Origin: Mesorhizobium sp. WSM4904
GTDB taxonomy: Bacteria > Pseudomonadota > Alphaproteobacteria > Rhizobiales > Rhizobiaceae
Assembly (NCBI RefSeq): GCF_029674545.1
Contig: NZ_CP121354.1
Location: 6,581,001-6,645,000, forward strand
Length of the DNA: 64,000 bases
Reading direction: 5' to 3'
A model generated the notes under the pieces. That model was not told the DNA's origin and searched no databases. It saw nothing but the letters and a program-made list of their open reading frames with translations. This document shows, in pieces, positions 45,581 through 54,979 of this stretch (its first letter is position 1; every line of letters begins with the position of its first letter). The translations under genes and the position numbers were made by a program.

Positions 45581-46516
45581 ATGCATCCCGCTTTCTCGGT
45601 CGTCTTCTTCACCACCGCTACCGGGGCCGGCTACGGCCTGCTGGCGCTGCTCGGCGGGCTCGGCGGGCTGGGTTTCATCCAGCCCGAGTTGTGGCTTGGC
45701 TTTGTCGGCATGGCGCTTGCGCTTGGCCTGATCATAGCCGGCCTGCTCTCCTCCACCGGACATCTCGGCCGGCCCGAACGCGCCTGGCGCGCCTTCTCGC
45801 AATGGCGCAGCTCCTGGCTGTCGCGCGAAGGCGTGGCGTCGGTCGCGACCTTCATCCCTGCCGGGTTGTTCGGCATCGGCTGGGTGTTCTTCGGCCGAAG
45901 CGGCGGCTGGGTTGCGGTTGCTGGCCTGCTGACTTCAGCCGGCGCGATCACCACGGTCGGTACGACGGGCATGATCTACGCCTCGCTGAAGCCGGTCGCG
46001 CAGTGGCACAGTCCCTTTACGCTGCCGGCCTATTTCATCTTCGCGGGCATGACAGGCGGCGTGCTGCTCAACGCCCTTCTCCAGGGTTTCGCCATGGATT
46101 CGACGGCGGTGCTGACCGGCGCGCTGCTTGCCTCGCTTGCCGGCTGGGCCTGGAAGCTCGCGACCTGGCGGCATAACGACCGGCTGGAAATCCCGACCAC
46201 CGCCAACACGGCGACGGGGCTGGCGGGCGGCACGGTGCGGTCGATCGAATGGCCGCACACCGAAGAAAACTACTTGCTCAAGGAGATGGGTTTCCGCATC
46301 GCGCGCAAGCACAGCGCCAAGCTGAGGCGGATCACGCAGGCGCTGGCCTTCGCGGTGCCGGCCATCTTGCTCGTTATCGCCCTTGTGTCTCCGCGGCCAG
46401 TCGCGGCCATAGCGTCGGTCCTCGCCGCCATTTGCCAACTCGCCGGTATGCTGGTCGAGCGCTGGCTGTTCTTCGCCGAGGCGAAGCACACGGTCACGCT
46501 TTACTATGGCAGATAG
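45581..46516 (+). CDS. soeC: SoeC-like DmsC/NrfD membrane anchor
   Basis: A 311-residue protein with about eight membrane segments starting FFTTATGAGYGLLALLGGLGG and ending QLAGMLVERWLFFAEAKH. It belongs to the DmsC family of quinone-reacting anchors and lies 12 bases after soeB. It probably hands electrons to the quinone pool. Its last codons and stop are followed closely by convergent pdeM (nine bases). Confidence 0.85.
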   Translation: MHPAFSVVFFTTATGAGYGLLALLGGLGGLGFIQPELWLGFVGMALALGLIIAGLLSSTGHLGRPERAWRAFSQWRSSWLSREGVASVATFIPAGLFGIGWVFFGRSGGWVAVAGLLTSAGAITTVGTTGMIYASLKPVAQWHSPFTLPAYFIFAGMTGGVLLNALLQGFAMDSTAVLTGALLASLAGWAWKLATWRHNDRLEIPTTANTATGLAGGTVRSIEWPHTEENYLLKEMGFRIARKHSAKLRRITQALAFAVPAILLVIALVSPRPVAAIASVLAAICQLAGMLVERWLFFAEAKHTVTLYYGR

Positions 46517-46525
46517 AGGCGGCTT

Positions 46526-47242
46526 TCAGCCGGGCCGCAGCATAGAGCCGGAGATCGCAAAGATGCGCTCGGTGCCGAGCATATAGGCAACAAGCGTTTC
46601 CAGGCGGAACAGGCCGGCATAGGCGCGGTCGAGCACGTTGAGCGAGCCGGTGTAGGCGCCGAAGGCCGGCATGATCATGCGGCCGCCATCGCCGGCAAAG
46701 CAGCGCCGTCTGACCGAGCGGCCGCGCTGTACGATGCGGGCGCAAGGATGAAGATGGCCGGCGATCTCGCCTTCCACCCGCAGCTTCGAGGGCTCGTGGC
46801 GAAAGAGCAGCGAGCCGATGGCGAGTTCCTTCACCGTTTCGCCCGGCAGGTCGGCGGGCGCCTCGGGATCGTGGTTGCCGGCAACCCAGAACCAGTCGCG
46901 GCCGGCCATCATTGCCTCCAGCCGCTCACGGAAGCTCAGATGCATGCGCTCGGCACCGCCGCCGTCGTGGAAGGAGTCGCCAAGGCTGACGACGATCCGC
47001 GGCTGATAGTCGGCGATCACCGCCTGCAGCTTGAGCAAGGTGGCGCCGGTGTCGTAGGGCGGGATGAGCGCGCCGCGCCTGGCGAAGGACGAGCCCTTTT
47101 CGAGATGCAGGTCGGAGACCGCGAGCAGCCGCAGATCGGGGAAATAGAGCACGCCGCGCCGGTCGCAAACCGCGCGCTCGCCGGCGATGCCGACAAGGTC
47201 GGCCTCGGCGATCAGCGTTGCGCGCGACAGCGAAAAATTCAT
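46526..47242 (-). CDS. pdeM: Ligase-associated DNA-damage-response endonuclease PdeM
   Basis: A 238-residue metallophosphoesterase. Two-metal site motifs are all visible: VSDLHLEKG (about 42-50), GDSFHDGG (about 88-95), GNHDPE (about 121-126) and GHLHPCAR (about 161-168). PdeM is a ligase-associated nuclease usually encoded with an Lhr-type helicase, and lhr lies 25 bases upstream in the same direction. The ligase (LigC/LigB type) is not in this window. Confidence 0.9.
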   Translation of the reverse strand: MNFSLSRATLIAEADLVGIAGERAVCDRRGVLYFPDLRLLAVSDLHLEKGSSFARRGALIPPYDTGATLLKLQAVIADYQPRIVVSLGDSFHDGGGAERMHLSFRERLEAMMAGRDWFWVAGNHDPEAPADLPGETVKELAIGSLLFRHEPSKLRVEGEIAGHLHPCARIVQRGRSVRRRCFAGDGGRMIMPAFGAYTGSLNVLDRAYAGLFRLETLVAYMLGTERIFAISGSMLRPG

Positions 47243-47267
47243 CCCCTCTTGGCCCTCTCTCAGCCCG

Positions 47268-49790
47268 TCACGCTCGGCCGCCCATGGCTTCCTCGACCAG
47301 ATCGGCGGCTTCCATCAACAGCGTGTCGTTGGCGCCGCCATTAACCGATTCCTTGCCGATCTCCAGCATCACCGGCACCGCCAGCGGCGAGATCTGATCG
47401 AGATGCTTATGCATGATTCGACCGCGCACGCGCGAGAGCATCTCCCCAAGTCTGCTGACATCGAGCAATCCGGCCGAAGCGTCGGTGCGCGTCGCCTGCA
47501 GCAAGATATGGTCCGGCTCGTGGCTGCGCAGCACATCGTAGATGAGGTCCGCCGAGACCGTCACCTGGCGCCCGCTCTTTTCCTGGCCGGGATAGCGCTT
47601 CTCGATCAAGCCAGCGATGACCGCGCAGGTGCGGAAAGTGCGCTTCAGCATCCAGCTGTCGTTCAGCCAGGCCTCCAGATCGTCGCCCAACATGTCCTCG
47701 TCGAAAAGCGCGGCCAGCGACGGCTTCTTCGCCTTGAACAGCGCCGCCATGTCGTCCAGCGCCCAGACGGCCAGTGAATAATCGGTGGCGACGAAGCCGA
47801 GCGGCCTGGCATGCGCGCGCTCCAGCCGGCGCGTCAAAAGCATGCCGAGCGTCTGGTGCGCCAGCCGGCCCTCGAAAGGATAGGCGACCATGTAGTGCCG
47901 GTTGCCGCGCGGAAAGGTCTCGACCAGAAGGTCGCCGCGCTTCGGCAGCACGGACTTTTCCTTCTGCAGCCGCAGCCAGTCCGCGACCTGCTCCGGCAAA
48001 GCCCGCCAGCGGTCGCTGTCCGCCAGCATGCCGCGCACCTGCTCGGCGAGATAGGTCGACAGCGGGAATTTGCCGCCGGCGTAGGACGGCACGATGATGT
48101 TGGCGCCGGCGCCATTGGAGACGACGCATTCGTTCTCGCGGATGCCCTCGAAGCGCAGCACCTTGCCGGCGAACAGGAAATTGTCGCCGGGCCGCAGCGT
48201 CTCGGCGAAATATTCCTCGATCTTGCCGAGCACCGGCCCGCCGCGACCGGCCATGCCGCGGCCCTGCCGGACATAGCGGATATTGAGCTCCGGCATCTCG
48301 ACGATGGTGCCGACGTTCAGCCGGTATTGCTGGGCGACGCTCGGGTGCGAGATGCGCCAGAGCCCGTCCTTGTTCCGGCGGATGCGGGCGTAGCGCTCAT
48401 AGTTCTTCAGCGCGTAGCCGCCGGTGGCGACGAAGTCGATGACGCGGTCGAAGGTCTCGCGCTCAAGCGCCGCGTAAGGAGCGGCACCGCGCACTTCCTC
48501 GAACAGAAGATCGGCATCGAACGGCCCGCCGCAGGCGACGCCCAACACATGCTGAGACAGCACGTCGAGCGCGCCCTTGACCAGCGGCGGCGTGTCCTGC
48601 GCGCCGAGATAATTGGCGTCGAGCGCGGCGCGGCATTCCAGCACCTCGAAGCGATTGGCCGGGATCAGGATCGCCTTCGACGGCTCGTCCATGCGGTGGT
48701 TGGCGCGGCCGATGCGCTGCGCCAGCCGGCTGGCGCCTTTCGGCGCGCCGACATGCACGACCAGATCGACATCGCCCCAGTCGATGCCGAGGTCGAGCGT
48801 CGAGGTGGCGACGATGGCGCGCAGCGCATTGTCGGCCATCGCCTTCTCGACGCGGCGGCGCTGGCCGACATCGAGCGAACCGTGATGCAACGCTATCGGA
48901 AGAGAATCCTCGTTCGCCCGCCAAAGCTCCTGGAACAAAAGCTCAGCCTGGCTGCGCGTGTTGACGAAGAGCAGCGTCGTGCGATGCTCTTTGATCGCCT
49001 CGTAGATTTCGGGGATGGCATAGCGGGCCGAGTGCCCCGACCACGGCACGCGCTCGCGCGAGTCGAGGATGGAGATGTCGGGCTTGGCGCCGCCAGCGAC
49101 AGTGATGAGCCCGGCCATGTCGCCTGCAGGATTTTGGCCAACCAGCCAGCGCCGCAATTCGTCCGGCTCGGCGACCGTCGCCGACAGGCCGATGGTCTGC
49201 AGCTTGGGAACGAAGCTGCGCAATCGGGCCAGGCCCAGCGCCAAAAGGTGCCCGCGCTTCGAGGTGACGAGCGAATGCAGCTCGTCGAGAACGACATAGC
49301 GCAAGTCTTCGAAGAAGCGCTTGGCGTCGTTCGAGGCGATCAGCAAGGCGAGCTGCTCGGGCGTGGTGAGCAGGATGTCGGGCGGTACGAGCTTCTGCCG
49401 CTGGCGCTTGTGCGAGGGCGTGTCGCCGGTGCGCGTCTCGATCGTGACGGGCAGCCCGATCTCCTCCACCGGCTTGCCGAGATTGCGCTCGATGTCGACC
49501 GCCAGCGCCTTGAGCGGCGAGATGTAGAGCGTGTGGATGCCGCGATGCGCTTCGCCGGGCTTGCGGCGCGGACGCTTCGCGAGTTCGGTGAGCGAAGGCA
49601 GGAAGCCGGCCAGCGTCTTGCCGGCGCCGGTCGGCGCGATCAGCAGCACCGATTGCCCGCTTTCGGCCTTGGCCAGCAGCTCGAGCTGATGGACGCGCGG
49701 CGACCAGCCCTTTGCGGCGAACCATCTGACGAATGGCTCGGGCAGCAGGACGGCGGCATTCTGTTCGGCGAGGCGCGGCTGCTCTGTCAC
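47268..49790 (-). CDS. Ligase-associated DEXH-box DNA helicase, Lhr-like
   Basis: An 840-residue superfamily 2 helicase. Walker A is LIAPTGAGKTLAGFL (about 44-58), DEXH reads VVLDELHSLV, the SAT motif is GLSATVAEPDE, and motif VI reads RLAQRIGRANHR. The C-terminal part is the Lhr core. I start at GTG 49790 (VTEQPRLAEQNAAVLLPE, giving M at position 1); the longer frame upstream runs into a RIME repeat. With PdeM it forms the conserved ligase-associated repair pair. Confidence 0.92.
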   Translation of the reverse strand: MTEQPRLAEQNAAVLLPEPFVRWFAAKGWSPRVHQLELLAKAESGQSVLLIAPTGAGKTLAGFLPSLTELAKRPRRKPGEAHRGIHTLYISPLKALAVDIERNLGKPVEEIGLPVTIETRTGDTPSHKRQRQKLVPPDILLTTPEQLALLIASNDAKRFFEDLRYVVLDELHSLVTSKRGHLLALGLARLRSFVPKLQTIGLSATVAEPDELRRWLVGQNPAGDMAGLITVAGGAKPDISILDSRERVPWSGHSARYAIPEIYEAIKEHRTTLLFVNTRSQAELLFQELWRANEDSLPIALHHGSLDVGQRRRVEKAMADNALRAIVATSTLDLGIDWGDVDLVVHVGAPKGASRLAQRIGRANHRMDEPSKAILIPANRFEVLECRAALDANYLGAQDTPPLVKGALDVLSQHVLGVACGGPFDADLLFEEVRGAAPYAALERETFDRVIDFVATGGYALKNYERYARIRRNKDGLWRISHPSVAQQYRLNVGTIVEMPELNIRYVRQGRGMAGRGGPVLGKIEEYFAETLRPGDNFLFAGKVLRFEGIRENECVVSNGAGANIIVPSYAGGKFPLSTYLAEQVRGMLADSDRWRALPEQVADWLRLQKEKSVLPKRGDLLVETFPRGNRHYMVAYPFEGRLAHQTLGMLLTRRLERAHARPLGFVATDYSLAVWALDDMAALFKAKKPSLAALFDEDMLGDDLEAWLNDSWMLKRTFRTCAVIAGLIEKRYPGQEKSGRQVTVSADLIYDVLRSHEPDHILLQATRTDASAGLLDVSRLGEMLSRVRGRIMHKHLDQISPLAVPVMLEIGKESVNGGANDTLLMEAADLVEEAMGGRA

Positions 49791-49860
49791 GTGCCAGAGG
49801 TAGCGCGACGCAGCGCGCTCGCCAAGAAAAATCGGAACAAAAGGGGATCGCGTGATTCTT

Positions 49861-50010
49861 CCTTCCCCCCTTGTGGGGGAAGGTGGATTGCCGCGCAGCG
49901 GCAAGACGGATGAGGGGTGTTCCAGCGAAATGAGACGCTGGCTTTCCCTGGAGCACCCCTCATCCGACCTCGCTTCGCGAGGCCACCTTCTCCCACAAGG
50001 GGAGAAGGAG
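49861..50010. repeat. RIME-type repeat between lhr and the NlpC/P60 gene
   Basis: CCTTCCCCCCTTGTGGGGGAAGG and, at the other end, CCTTCTCCCACAAGGGGAGAAGG frame a larger element containing ATGAGGGGTG and its inverted copy CACCCCTCAT. Same family as at 6872 and 7229. The ends of the two flanking genes abut this element. Confidence 0.8.
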
Positions 50011-50019
50011 AAGCTGGCG

Positions 50020-50880
50020 CTACGGCCTCCTGAACCCCGTGGGGCCGCCATAAAGATAGCCGATGCGCTCGACCGCTTCCTTCAGCCCCTCGCGCGAGAC
50101 CAGCATGGTGTGGCCGTTGGCGTGGATCATGTCCTTCGCGTCCGTCATGATCGCGACGTGACCTTTCCAGAAGACGAGGTCGCCGCGCTGGAGCCCGGAG
50201 AAGTCGACGCCCGGTTCGAGCGGCGTGCCGATCGATGCCGCCTGCATGTCGGAATCGCGCAGCACATCCTTGCCGGTCATGCGCATCGCCAGTTGCACGA
50301 GACCGGAACAGTCGATGCCGAAGCCGGAAACACCGCCCCAGAGATAGGGCGTGCCGAGGAAGCTTTCCGCCACCGTGACATAGTCGTCTGCCAGCTCCGC
50401 GATCGGTCTGAGATGGCGAGCGATGATCGCCTGGCCGGAAGGCAGCAGCGCGTAGTGCGTGCCGCGCGTCTCAGTGGAGCCCGCCACCGTCACCGTAGAG
50501 CCCATCGACAGTTGCCCGCCGATCGGAAAGCGCAGGTCGGGGCCTGGATAGAGAAAGGTGCGGGGTACGCAGACGATATGGGTCGGGGCTTGCTCACGCG
50601 TACCAACCACGTTGTCGGCGACATAGCCGACATAGCCGTCACGCTCGGCCTGCACCCAGGCCCAGCCTTCCGCGTCCTCGAAGACAAGCACATCGTCTCC
50701 GAACAGCGCCTGCGTGTTGACGCCGGCACCGGGGCGCGGCGCCTTGCGCAGGTCGGCGACGGAAGCCGTGATCCGCGCCGGGCGGCCGGCGACGAAGCGG
50801 TCGGCGGCGACCTCGCCTTTCAGCCTGGCATCGGCAAGGTCGGAACGGAAAGCGTGAAGGCGGGCATCCCTGGCAGTCAA
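50020..50880 (-). CDS. NlpC/P60 family peptidoglycan hydrolase
   Basis: A 286-residue protein with SH3-like N-terminal domains (about 20-150; ARITASVADLRKAP and GTREQAPTHIVCVPRTF) and a C-terminal NlpC/P60 domain. The catalytic cysteine is in WGGVSGFGIDCSGLVQL (about 186-202) and the histidine in GHVAIMTDAKD (about 249-259). It should cut murein peptide bonds, although no signal peptide is obvious. The start is a TTG with a weak ribosome site, so the N-terminus is uncertain. It follows marR by 30 bases. Confidence 0.85.
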   Translation of the reverse strand: MTARDARLHAFRSDLADARLKGEVAADRFVAGRPARITASVADLRKAPRPGAGVNTQALFGDDVLVFEDAEGWAWVQAERDGYVGYVADNVVGTREQAPTHIVCVPRTFLYPGPDLRFPIGGQLSMGSTVTVAGSTETRGTHYALLPSGQAIIARHLRPIAELADDYVTVAESFLGTPYLWGGVSGFGIDCSGLVQLAMRMTGKDVLRDSDMQAASIGTPLEPGVDFSGLQRGDLVFWKGHVAIMTDAKDMIHANGHTMLVSREGLKEAVERIGYLYGGPTGFRRP

Positions 50881-50910
50881 ATCGGCAATCCAGTCAACTT
50901 TGGTGATCGG

Positions 50911-51261
50911 TCAGATGGGCAGTTCTTGCGCTTTGGCGACGATACCATCGCCGAAGCGCTCGACAAAGAGCGCGCCTTCGACCGTGCGCCGGATCAGCAC
51001 GTTGCGCCTGTCGGCCTCGTCGCGGTGGCGCGAGACCAGCTTCAGCGCGCCCATCGTGTCGAGCGCCCTGGTGATGACCGGCTTGGTGACGTTGAGCCTG
51101 GCGGCAAGGCCGCGCACCGTGTGCGGCGGTGGATCGAGGTAGATGGTGAGCAGGATCGCCGTTTGGCGCATGGTGAGATCGGGCGCGCCGTCGCGCACCT
51201 GCGACAGCAACACCTGCTGCCACAGTCGCAAGGCCTGGCTCGGGCGCATCGAGATCGACAT
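50911..51261 (-). CDS. Small MarR-type winged-helix regulator
   Basis: A 116-residue transcription factor of the MarR fold: helix 3 region LTMRQTAILLTIYLDPPPHTVRGLAARLNVTKPVITRALD (about 29-68), then the wing RHRDEADRRNVLIRRT (about 78-93). It is 73 bases downstream of the aminopeptidase gene and immediately before the NlpC/P60 gene. What it senses is unknown. Confidence 0.8.
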   Translation of the reverse strand: MSISMRPSQALRLWQQVLLSQVRDGAPDLTMRQTAILLTIYLDPPPHTVRGLAARLNVTKPVITRALDTMGALKLVSRHRDEADRRNVLIRRTVEGALFVERFGDGIVAKAQELPI

Positions 51262-51334
51262 CCGCCCAGCATGACGGTAAATTGTTTCGCGTCCGTTTCA
51301 GTCCAGGCGTTTTGCCGGCTTTTTTGCCAGGCGC

Positions 51335-52699
51335 TCACCCGAACCGTGTCGCGATGATGCGCTCCAGCGCGCGAATACCTTGCGCTTCGCCGCCCGTCAG
51401 TCCGTGCGGACGATCGGCGGGGTTCCAGGCAAAAATGTCGAAATGCGCCCAGACGGGCGTTTTTTCCACGAAGCGCTTGAGGAAGAGAGCCGCGGTGATC
51501 GATCCGGCAAAGCCGTCCGTGGTGACGTTGTTGATGTCGGCGACCTTCGAGGAAAGCTTCGCGTCGTAGGGACGCCACAGGGGCATGCGCCACAGCGGAT
51601 CCTCGGCTGCAAGCGAAGCCGCCGCCAGATCGGACGCCAGCGCCTCGTCGCCGGTGTAGAAGGGCGGCAGGTCAGGGCCAAGCGCGACGCGCGCCGCTCC
51701 GGTCAGCGTCGCCATGTCGATCAGCAGGGACGGCTTCTCCTCGTCGGCGAGCGCCAGCGCGTCGGCCAGGACCAGCCGGCCTTCCGCATCGGTGTTGCCG
51801 ATCTCGACCGTGATGCCCTTGCGGCTCCTCAGAACGTCGCCCGGCCGGAAGGCGTTGCCGGCGATCGAATTCTCGACCGCGGGGATCAGCACGCGCAGCC
51901 GGACATTCAGTTTCGCCGCCATGACCATCGACGCGAGACCCAGCACGTTTGCGGCACCGCCCATATCCTTCTTCATCAACAGCATGCCCGACGACGGCTT
52001 GATGTCGAGGCCGCCGGTATCGAAGCAGACACCCTTGCCGACCAGTGTCACCTTCGGCGCATCGCCCGGTCCCCAGCTCATGTCGATCAGCCGCGGCGCG
52101 CCGGCCGAGGCGCGGCCGACGGCATGGATCATCGGGAAATTCCGCGCCAGGAGATCGTCGCCCTTGACGACGGAGACGTCGGCGCCATGCGCGGCGGCCA
52201 AGGTCTGGACGGCCTCCTCCAGCTCACCCGGCCCCATGTCGCTGGTCGGCGTGTTGACGAGGTCGCGCGTCAGGAACACGCCGTCGGCGATGCGACGGAT
52301 GTGCGCGGCGTCGGCGCCCGGCGGCAGCGCGAAGCGCAATGCCTTGCCGGGCTTCTTGCCGTAGCGGGTGAAGACGTAGCCGCCGAGGACGAGCGCAAGC
52401 GCCGCAAGATCGGGCGCAGGCAGGTCCTGGGCAAAATACCATTCGCCCTCGGGCAGCGACCGCGCCAAGGCGCCGACGGCAAGCTGGCTCTCGCCGTCGC
52501 CGGTGCCGAACAGCGCACCGGCGAGAGCGCCACCCTCACCGGGCAGGATCAGCGTCCGGCCCGCCTCGCCGGAAAAGCCATTGGCTCGCGCCCAAGCGAT
52601 GACGGACGGCGGAAGGCCCGCGCCGTCGAGACCGTCCTTTCCCAGCAGATAGACTGGCAGGGCGGCTTCCGGCTTCTGGTCAACGAGTTCGACAGGCAT
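51335..52699 (-). CDS. Leucyl aminopeptidase family protein (M17)
   Basis: A 454-residue M17 metallo-aminopeptidase. The signature NTDAEGRLVLADAL (about 303-316) carries the metal-binding Asp/Glu and Arg, with GKGVCFDTGGLDIKPS (about 221-236) and DMGGAANVLG (about 245-254). It releases N-terminal residues from peptides in the cytoplasm. The N-terminal domain is shorter than in PepA, a common rhizobial variant. Confidence 0.92.
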   Translation of the reverse strand: MPVELVDQKPEAALPVYLLGKDGLDGAGLPPSVIAWARANGFSGEAGRTLILPGEGGALAGALFGTGDGESQLAVGALARSLPEGEWYFAQDLPAPDLAALALVLGGYVFTRYGKKPGKALRFALPPGADAAHIRRIADGVFLTRDLVNTPTSDMGPGELEEAVQTLAAAHGADVSVVKGDDLLARNFPMIHAVGRASAGAPRLIDMSWGPGDAPKVTLVGKGVCFDTGGLDIKPSSGMLLMKKDMGGAANVLGLASMVMAAKLNVRLRVLIPAVENSIAGNAFRPGDVLRSRKGITVEIGNTDAEGRLVLADALALADEEKPSLLIDMATLTGAARVALGPDLPPFYTGDEALASDLAAASLAAEDPLWRMPLWRPYDAKLSSKVADINNVTTDGFAGSITAALFLKRFVEKTPVWAHFDIFAWNPADRPHGLTGGEAQGIRALERIIATRFG

Positions 52700-52718
52700 T
52701 CGATGGTCTCCGAATAGG

Positions 52719-52823
52719 TAAAGCGCGTCGCGCAGAAACGGATTTCAGGCGACGCGCTTTAAGTCTTTGTTTTGATGCATGTCGTTGTCCCAGAACCGCT
52801 GCACACTTGTGGGCGACATGCAA
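52719..52823. repeat. Palindromic intergenic repeat, copy 1
   Basis: AAAGCGCGTCGCG...GACGCGCTTTAAGTCTTTGT, then TGATGCATGTCGTT and GGGCGACATGC. Left and right halves each form a stem; related copies lie at 53833, 56023 and 62248. This copy separates the aminopeptidase promoter from tadD. Confidence 0.8.
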
Positions 52824-52919
52824 TGGCGAGTCAGCTTCTTAACGGTCCGTTAGGGTTAACAGAATATTTCTGCGGGAGGGAAGACCGGCCAGCCAACGGC
52901 CGCACAGGATGGAGACCAG

Positions 52920-53753
52920 GTGCAAATGCCGATCAATGCGCCGAACGTGAAAGACAAGCGTCTGGTGACCACGGCATTGGTGGTGGCGCTGGCGGCCGGC
53001 ATCGCGGGCTGCAGCAGCACCAGCAAGTTCACCACCGGCTCCATTTCCCGCTCCGACGGCAGGCCGCTGGAAACGATGTCGGCCGGCGAATTGCACAGTG
53101 CCACGACCAGGCTTGGCGAATCCTACGCCAGGAACCCGAACGACAAACGCATCGCCACGAATTACGCGGCGGCGCTGCAGATGGATGGCGACGCCGACCA
53201 GTCGCTGGCGGTGATGCGCAAGCTCGCAATCGCCTACCCCAAGGACCGGGACGTGCTCGCCGCCTACGGCAAGGCGCTTGCCGCCAACGGGCAGTTCGAG
53301 CCGGCGCTCGATGCTGTACGCCGCGCGCAGACGCCGGAATATCCGGACTGGCGCCTGGTGTCGGCGGAAGCCGCCATCCTCGACCAGATGGGACAGCGGG
53401 ACGAGGCGCGTCAGGATTACCGAAAAGCGCTCGACCTCAAGCCCAACGAACCTTCCATCCTCTCCAATCTCGGCATGTCCTACGTGCTCGAGGGCGATCT
53501 GCGCACAGCCGAAACCTATATGCGCTCGGCCGCGCAGCAGCCGAACGCCGACAGCCGCGTGCGGCAGAACCTGGCGCTGGTCGTCGGCCTGCAAGGCCGC
53601 TTCGACGAAGCCGAGAAGATTGCCTCGCAGGAGCTTTCGCCGGAACAGGCGCAGGCCAATATCGCTTATCTGCGCCAGATGCTCGCCCAGCAGAATGCCT
53701 GGAGCCAGCTCAAGGATCAGGACAAGGACAAGGCGAAGGTCGCGACCAACTGA
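52920..53753 (+). CDS. tadD: TadD-like TPR lipoprotein
   Basis: A 277-residue outer-membrane or periplasmic TPR protein. The lipoprotein signal is ALVVALAAGIAGC (Cys near 31). About five tetratricopeptide repeats follow (e.g. DWRLVSAEAAILDQMGQRDEARQDYRKALDLKPNE, described here only by their pattern). It likely serves as a TadD-type pilotin/assembly factor for the Tad pilus encoded next to it. GTG at 52920 has the best-spaced GGAG; ATG 52926 is possible. It is convergent to tadC, an uncommon separation from the main cluster. Confidence 0.82.
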   Translation: MQMPINAPNVKDKRLVTTALVVALAAGIAGCSSTSKFTTGSISRSDGRPLETMSAGELHSATTRLGESYARNPNDKRIATNYAAALQMDGDADQSLAVMRKLAIAYPKDRDVLAAYGKALAANGQFEPALDAVRRAQTPEYPDWRLVSAEAAILDQMGQRDEARQDYRKALDLKPNEPSILSNLGMSYVLEGDLRTAETYMRSAAQQPNADSRVRQNLALVVGLQGRFDEAEKIASQELSPEQAQANIAYLRQMLAQQNAWSQLKDQDKDKAKVATN

Positions 53754-53792
53754 CCGCGGCTGCGCCGCGTCAAGCCCCGCACCAGACAAGGG

Positions 53793-53823
53793 AAAGCCGC
53801 GCGGCTCCCGCCACGCGGCTTTT
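53793..53823 (+). terminator. Intrinsic terminator after tadD
   Basis: AAAGCCGCG (53793-53801) pairs with CGCGGCTTT (53814-53822) followed by T. It begins about 40 bases after the tadD stop, before repeat copy 2. Confidence 0.8.
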
Positions 53824-53832
53824 GTCATGACC

Positions 53833-53938
53833 TAAAGCGCGTCGCGATCTTTCAGATTCGCCCCATGCACTTTAGGTTTTTGATTTTACGCATGTCTTGG
53901 TCGCGAAACCGGTTCCCGCTTCGGGGAGACATGCTTTA
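53833..53938. repeat. Palindromic intergenic repeat, copy 2
   Basis: Begins TAAAGCGCGTCGCG and ends GGGAGACATGCTTTA, with CATGCACTTTAGGTTTTTG and GCATGTCTTGGTCGCG inside. A relative of copies 1, 3 and 4 that diverges more in the centre. It lies in the gap between convergent tadD and tadC. Confidence 0.75.
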
Positions 53939-53949
53939 GACAGCTTCGC

Positions 53950-54966
53950 CTATTGACTGCTGGAGCTGTGCTGGTCGCCGAAGATGCCGCGCTGGCTGAC
54001 CTGGATGCCGGCGGGACCCAGGATGATGGCGAACAGAACCGGCAGGAAGAACAGGATCATCGGCACGGTGAGCTTCGGCGGCAGCGCTGCGGCCTTCTTC
54101 TCTGCCGCGTTCATGCGCATGTCGCGGCTTTCCGAGGCCAGCACGCGCAGCGCATGCGCCACGGGCGTGCCGTAGCGTTCCGCCTGAACCAGGGCCTGGG
54201 ACACCGACTTCACCGATTCCAGGCCGGTGCGGCTCGCCAGGTTCTCGTAGGCTACCTTGCGGTCCTGCAGATAGGAGAGTTCGGCATTGGTAAGCACGAA
54301 CTCCTCCGCGAGCGCCACGGACTGGGCGCCGATCTCGTCGGCGACCTTGCGAAGCGCCGCCTCCACCGACATGCCGGACTCCACGCAGATCAGCAACAGG
54401 TCGAGCGCGTCCGGCCATGCCAGCTGGATCGACTGCTTGCGCTTGGTCGCGCGGTTGTTGACGTAGAGGATCGGCGCATAGAAGCCGCCATAGGCAACAA
54501 GAACGCAGACGAACAGCTTGATGAAAGCCGGCTGCTGCGCCAGACCGCCGAGCAGGAACAGGTAGATCGCCGCGAGCGCAAATCCGATGAAGGGCAGGAT
54601 CAGGCGGAAGAACAGGAAGCGCGTCAGCGGATTCTGGCCGCGGAAGCCCGCCACCTTGAGCTTCTGCAGCGTGCCTTCGTCGGCAAGCGCGCGCTTGAGA
54701 TCCAGTCGCTCGACGATGTTGCGCATGCCGATCGACTGCTCCTCGCGCAACCCCTTGCGGCGGCGGTCAGCCTCGTTGGCAAGGCGCGCACGCTGCTTGG
54801 AGCGCAGCTCGTCGCGTTCGAGCGCCACGGTTTTCATGCGCGCCTTGAGCTGATCGCCGCCGAGCGCGGGCATGAGCGTGAAGACGGTCGCAAAAACCGC
54901 GATGCCGACCAGGAGCGCGATAAGGAAGGAAGGATCGGTTAGCGTCTTGACGACCTGGTCTGTCAT
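53950..54966 (-). CDS. tadC: Tad pilus inner-membrane protein TadC
   Basis: A 338-residue T2SSF-domain platform protein. The T2SSF domain spans about 180-310, with WPDALDLLLICVESGMSVEAALRKVA and ERYGTPVAHALRVLASESRDMRM. Membrane helices lie at about 15-33, 118-137, 142-160 and 305-325. With TadB it forms the platform for pilus extension driven by the CpaF ATPase. It follows tadB by 13 bases. Confidence 0.93.
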   Translation of the reverse strand: MTDQVVKTLTDPSFLIALLVGIAVFATVFTLMPALGGDQLKARMKTVALERDELRSKQRARLANEADRRRKGLREEQSIGMRNIVERLDLKRALADEGTLQKLKVAGFRGQNPLTRFLFFRLILPFIGFALAAIYLFLLGGLAQQPAFIKLFVCVLVAYGGFYAPILYVNNRATKRKQSIQLAWPDALDLLLICVESGMSVEAALRKVADEIGAQSVALAEEFVLTNAELSYLQDRKVAYENLASRTGLESVKSVSQALVQAERYGTPVAHALRVLASESRDMRMNAAEKKAAALPPKLTVPMILFFLPVLFAIILGPAGIQVSQRGIFGDQHSSSSQ

Positions 54967-54979
54967 TGTATCCGCGTCC

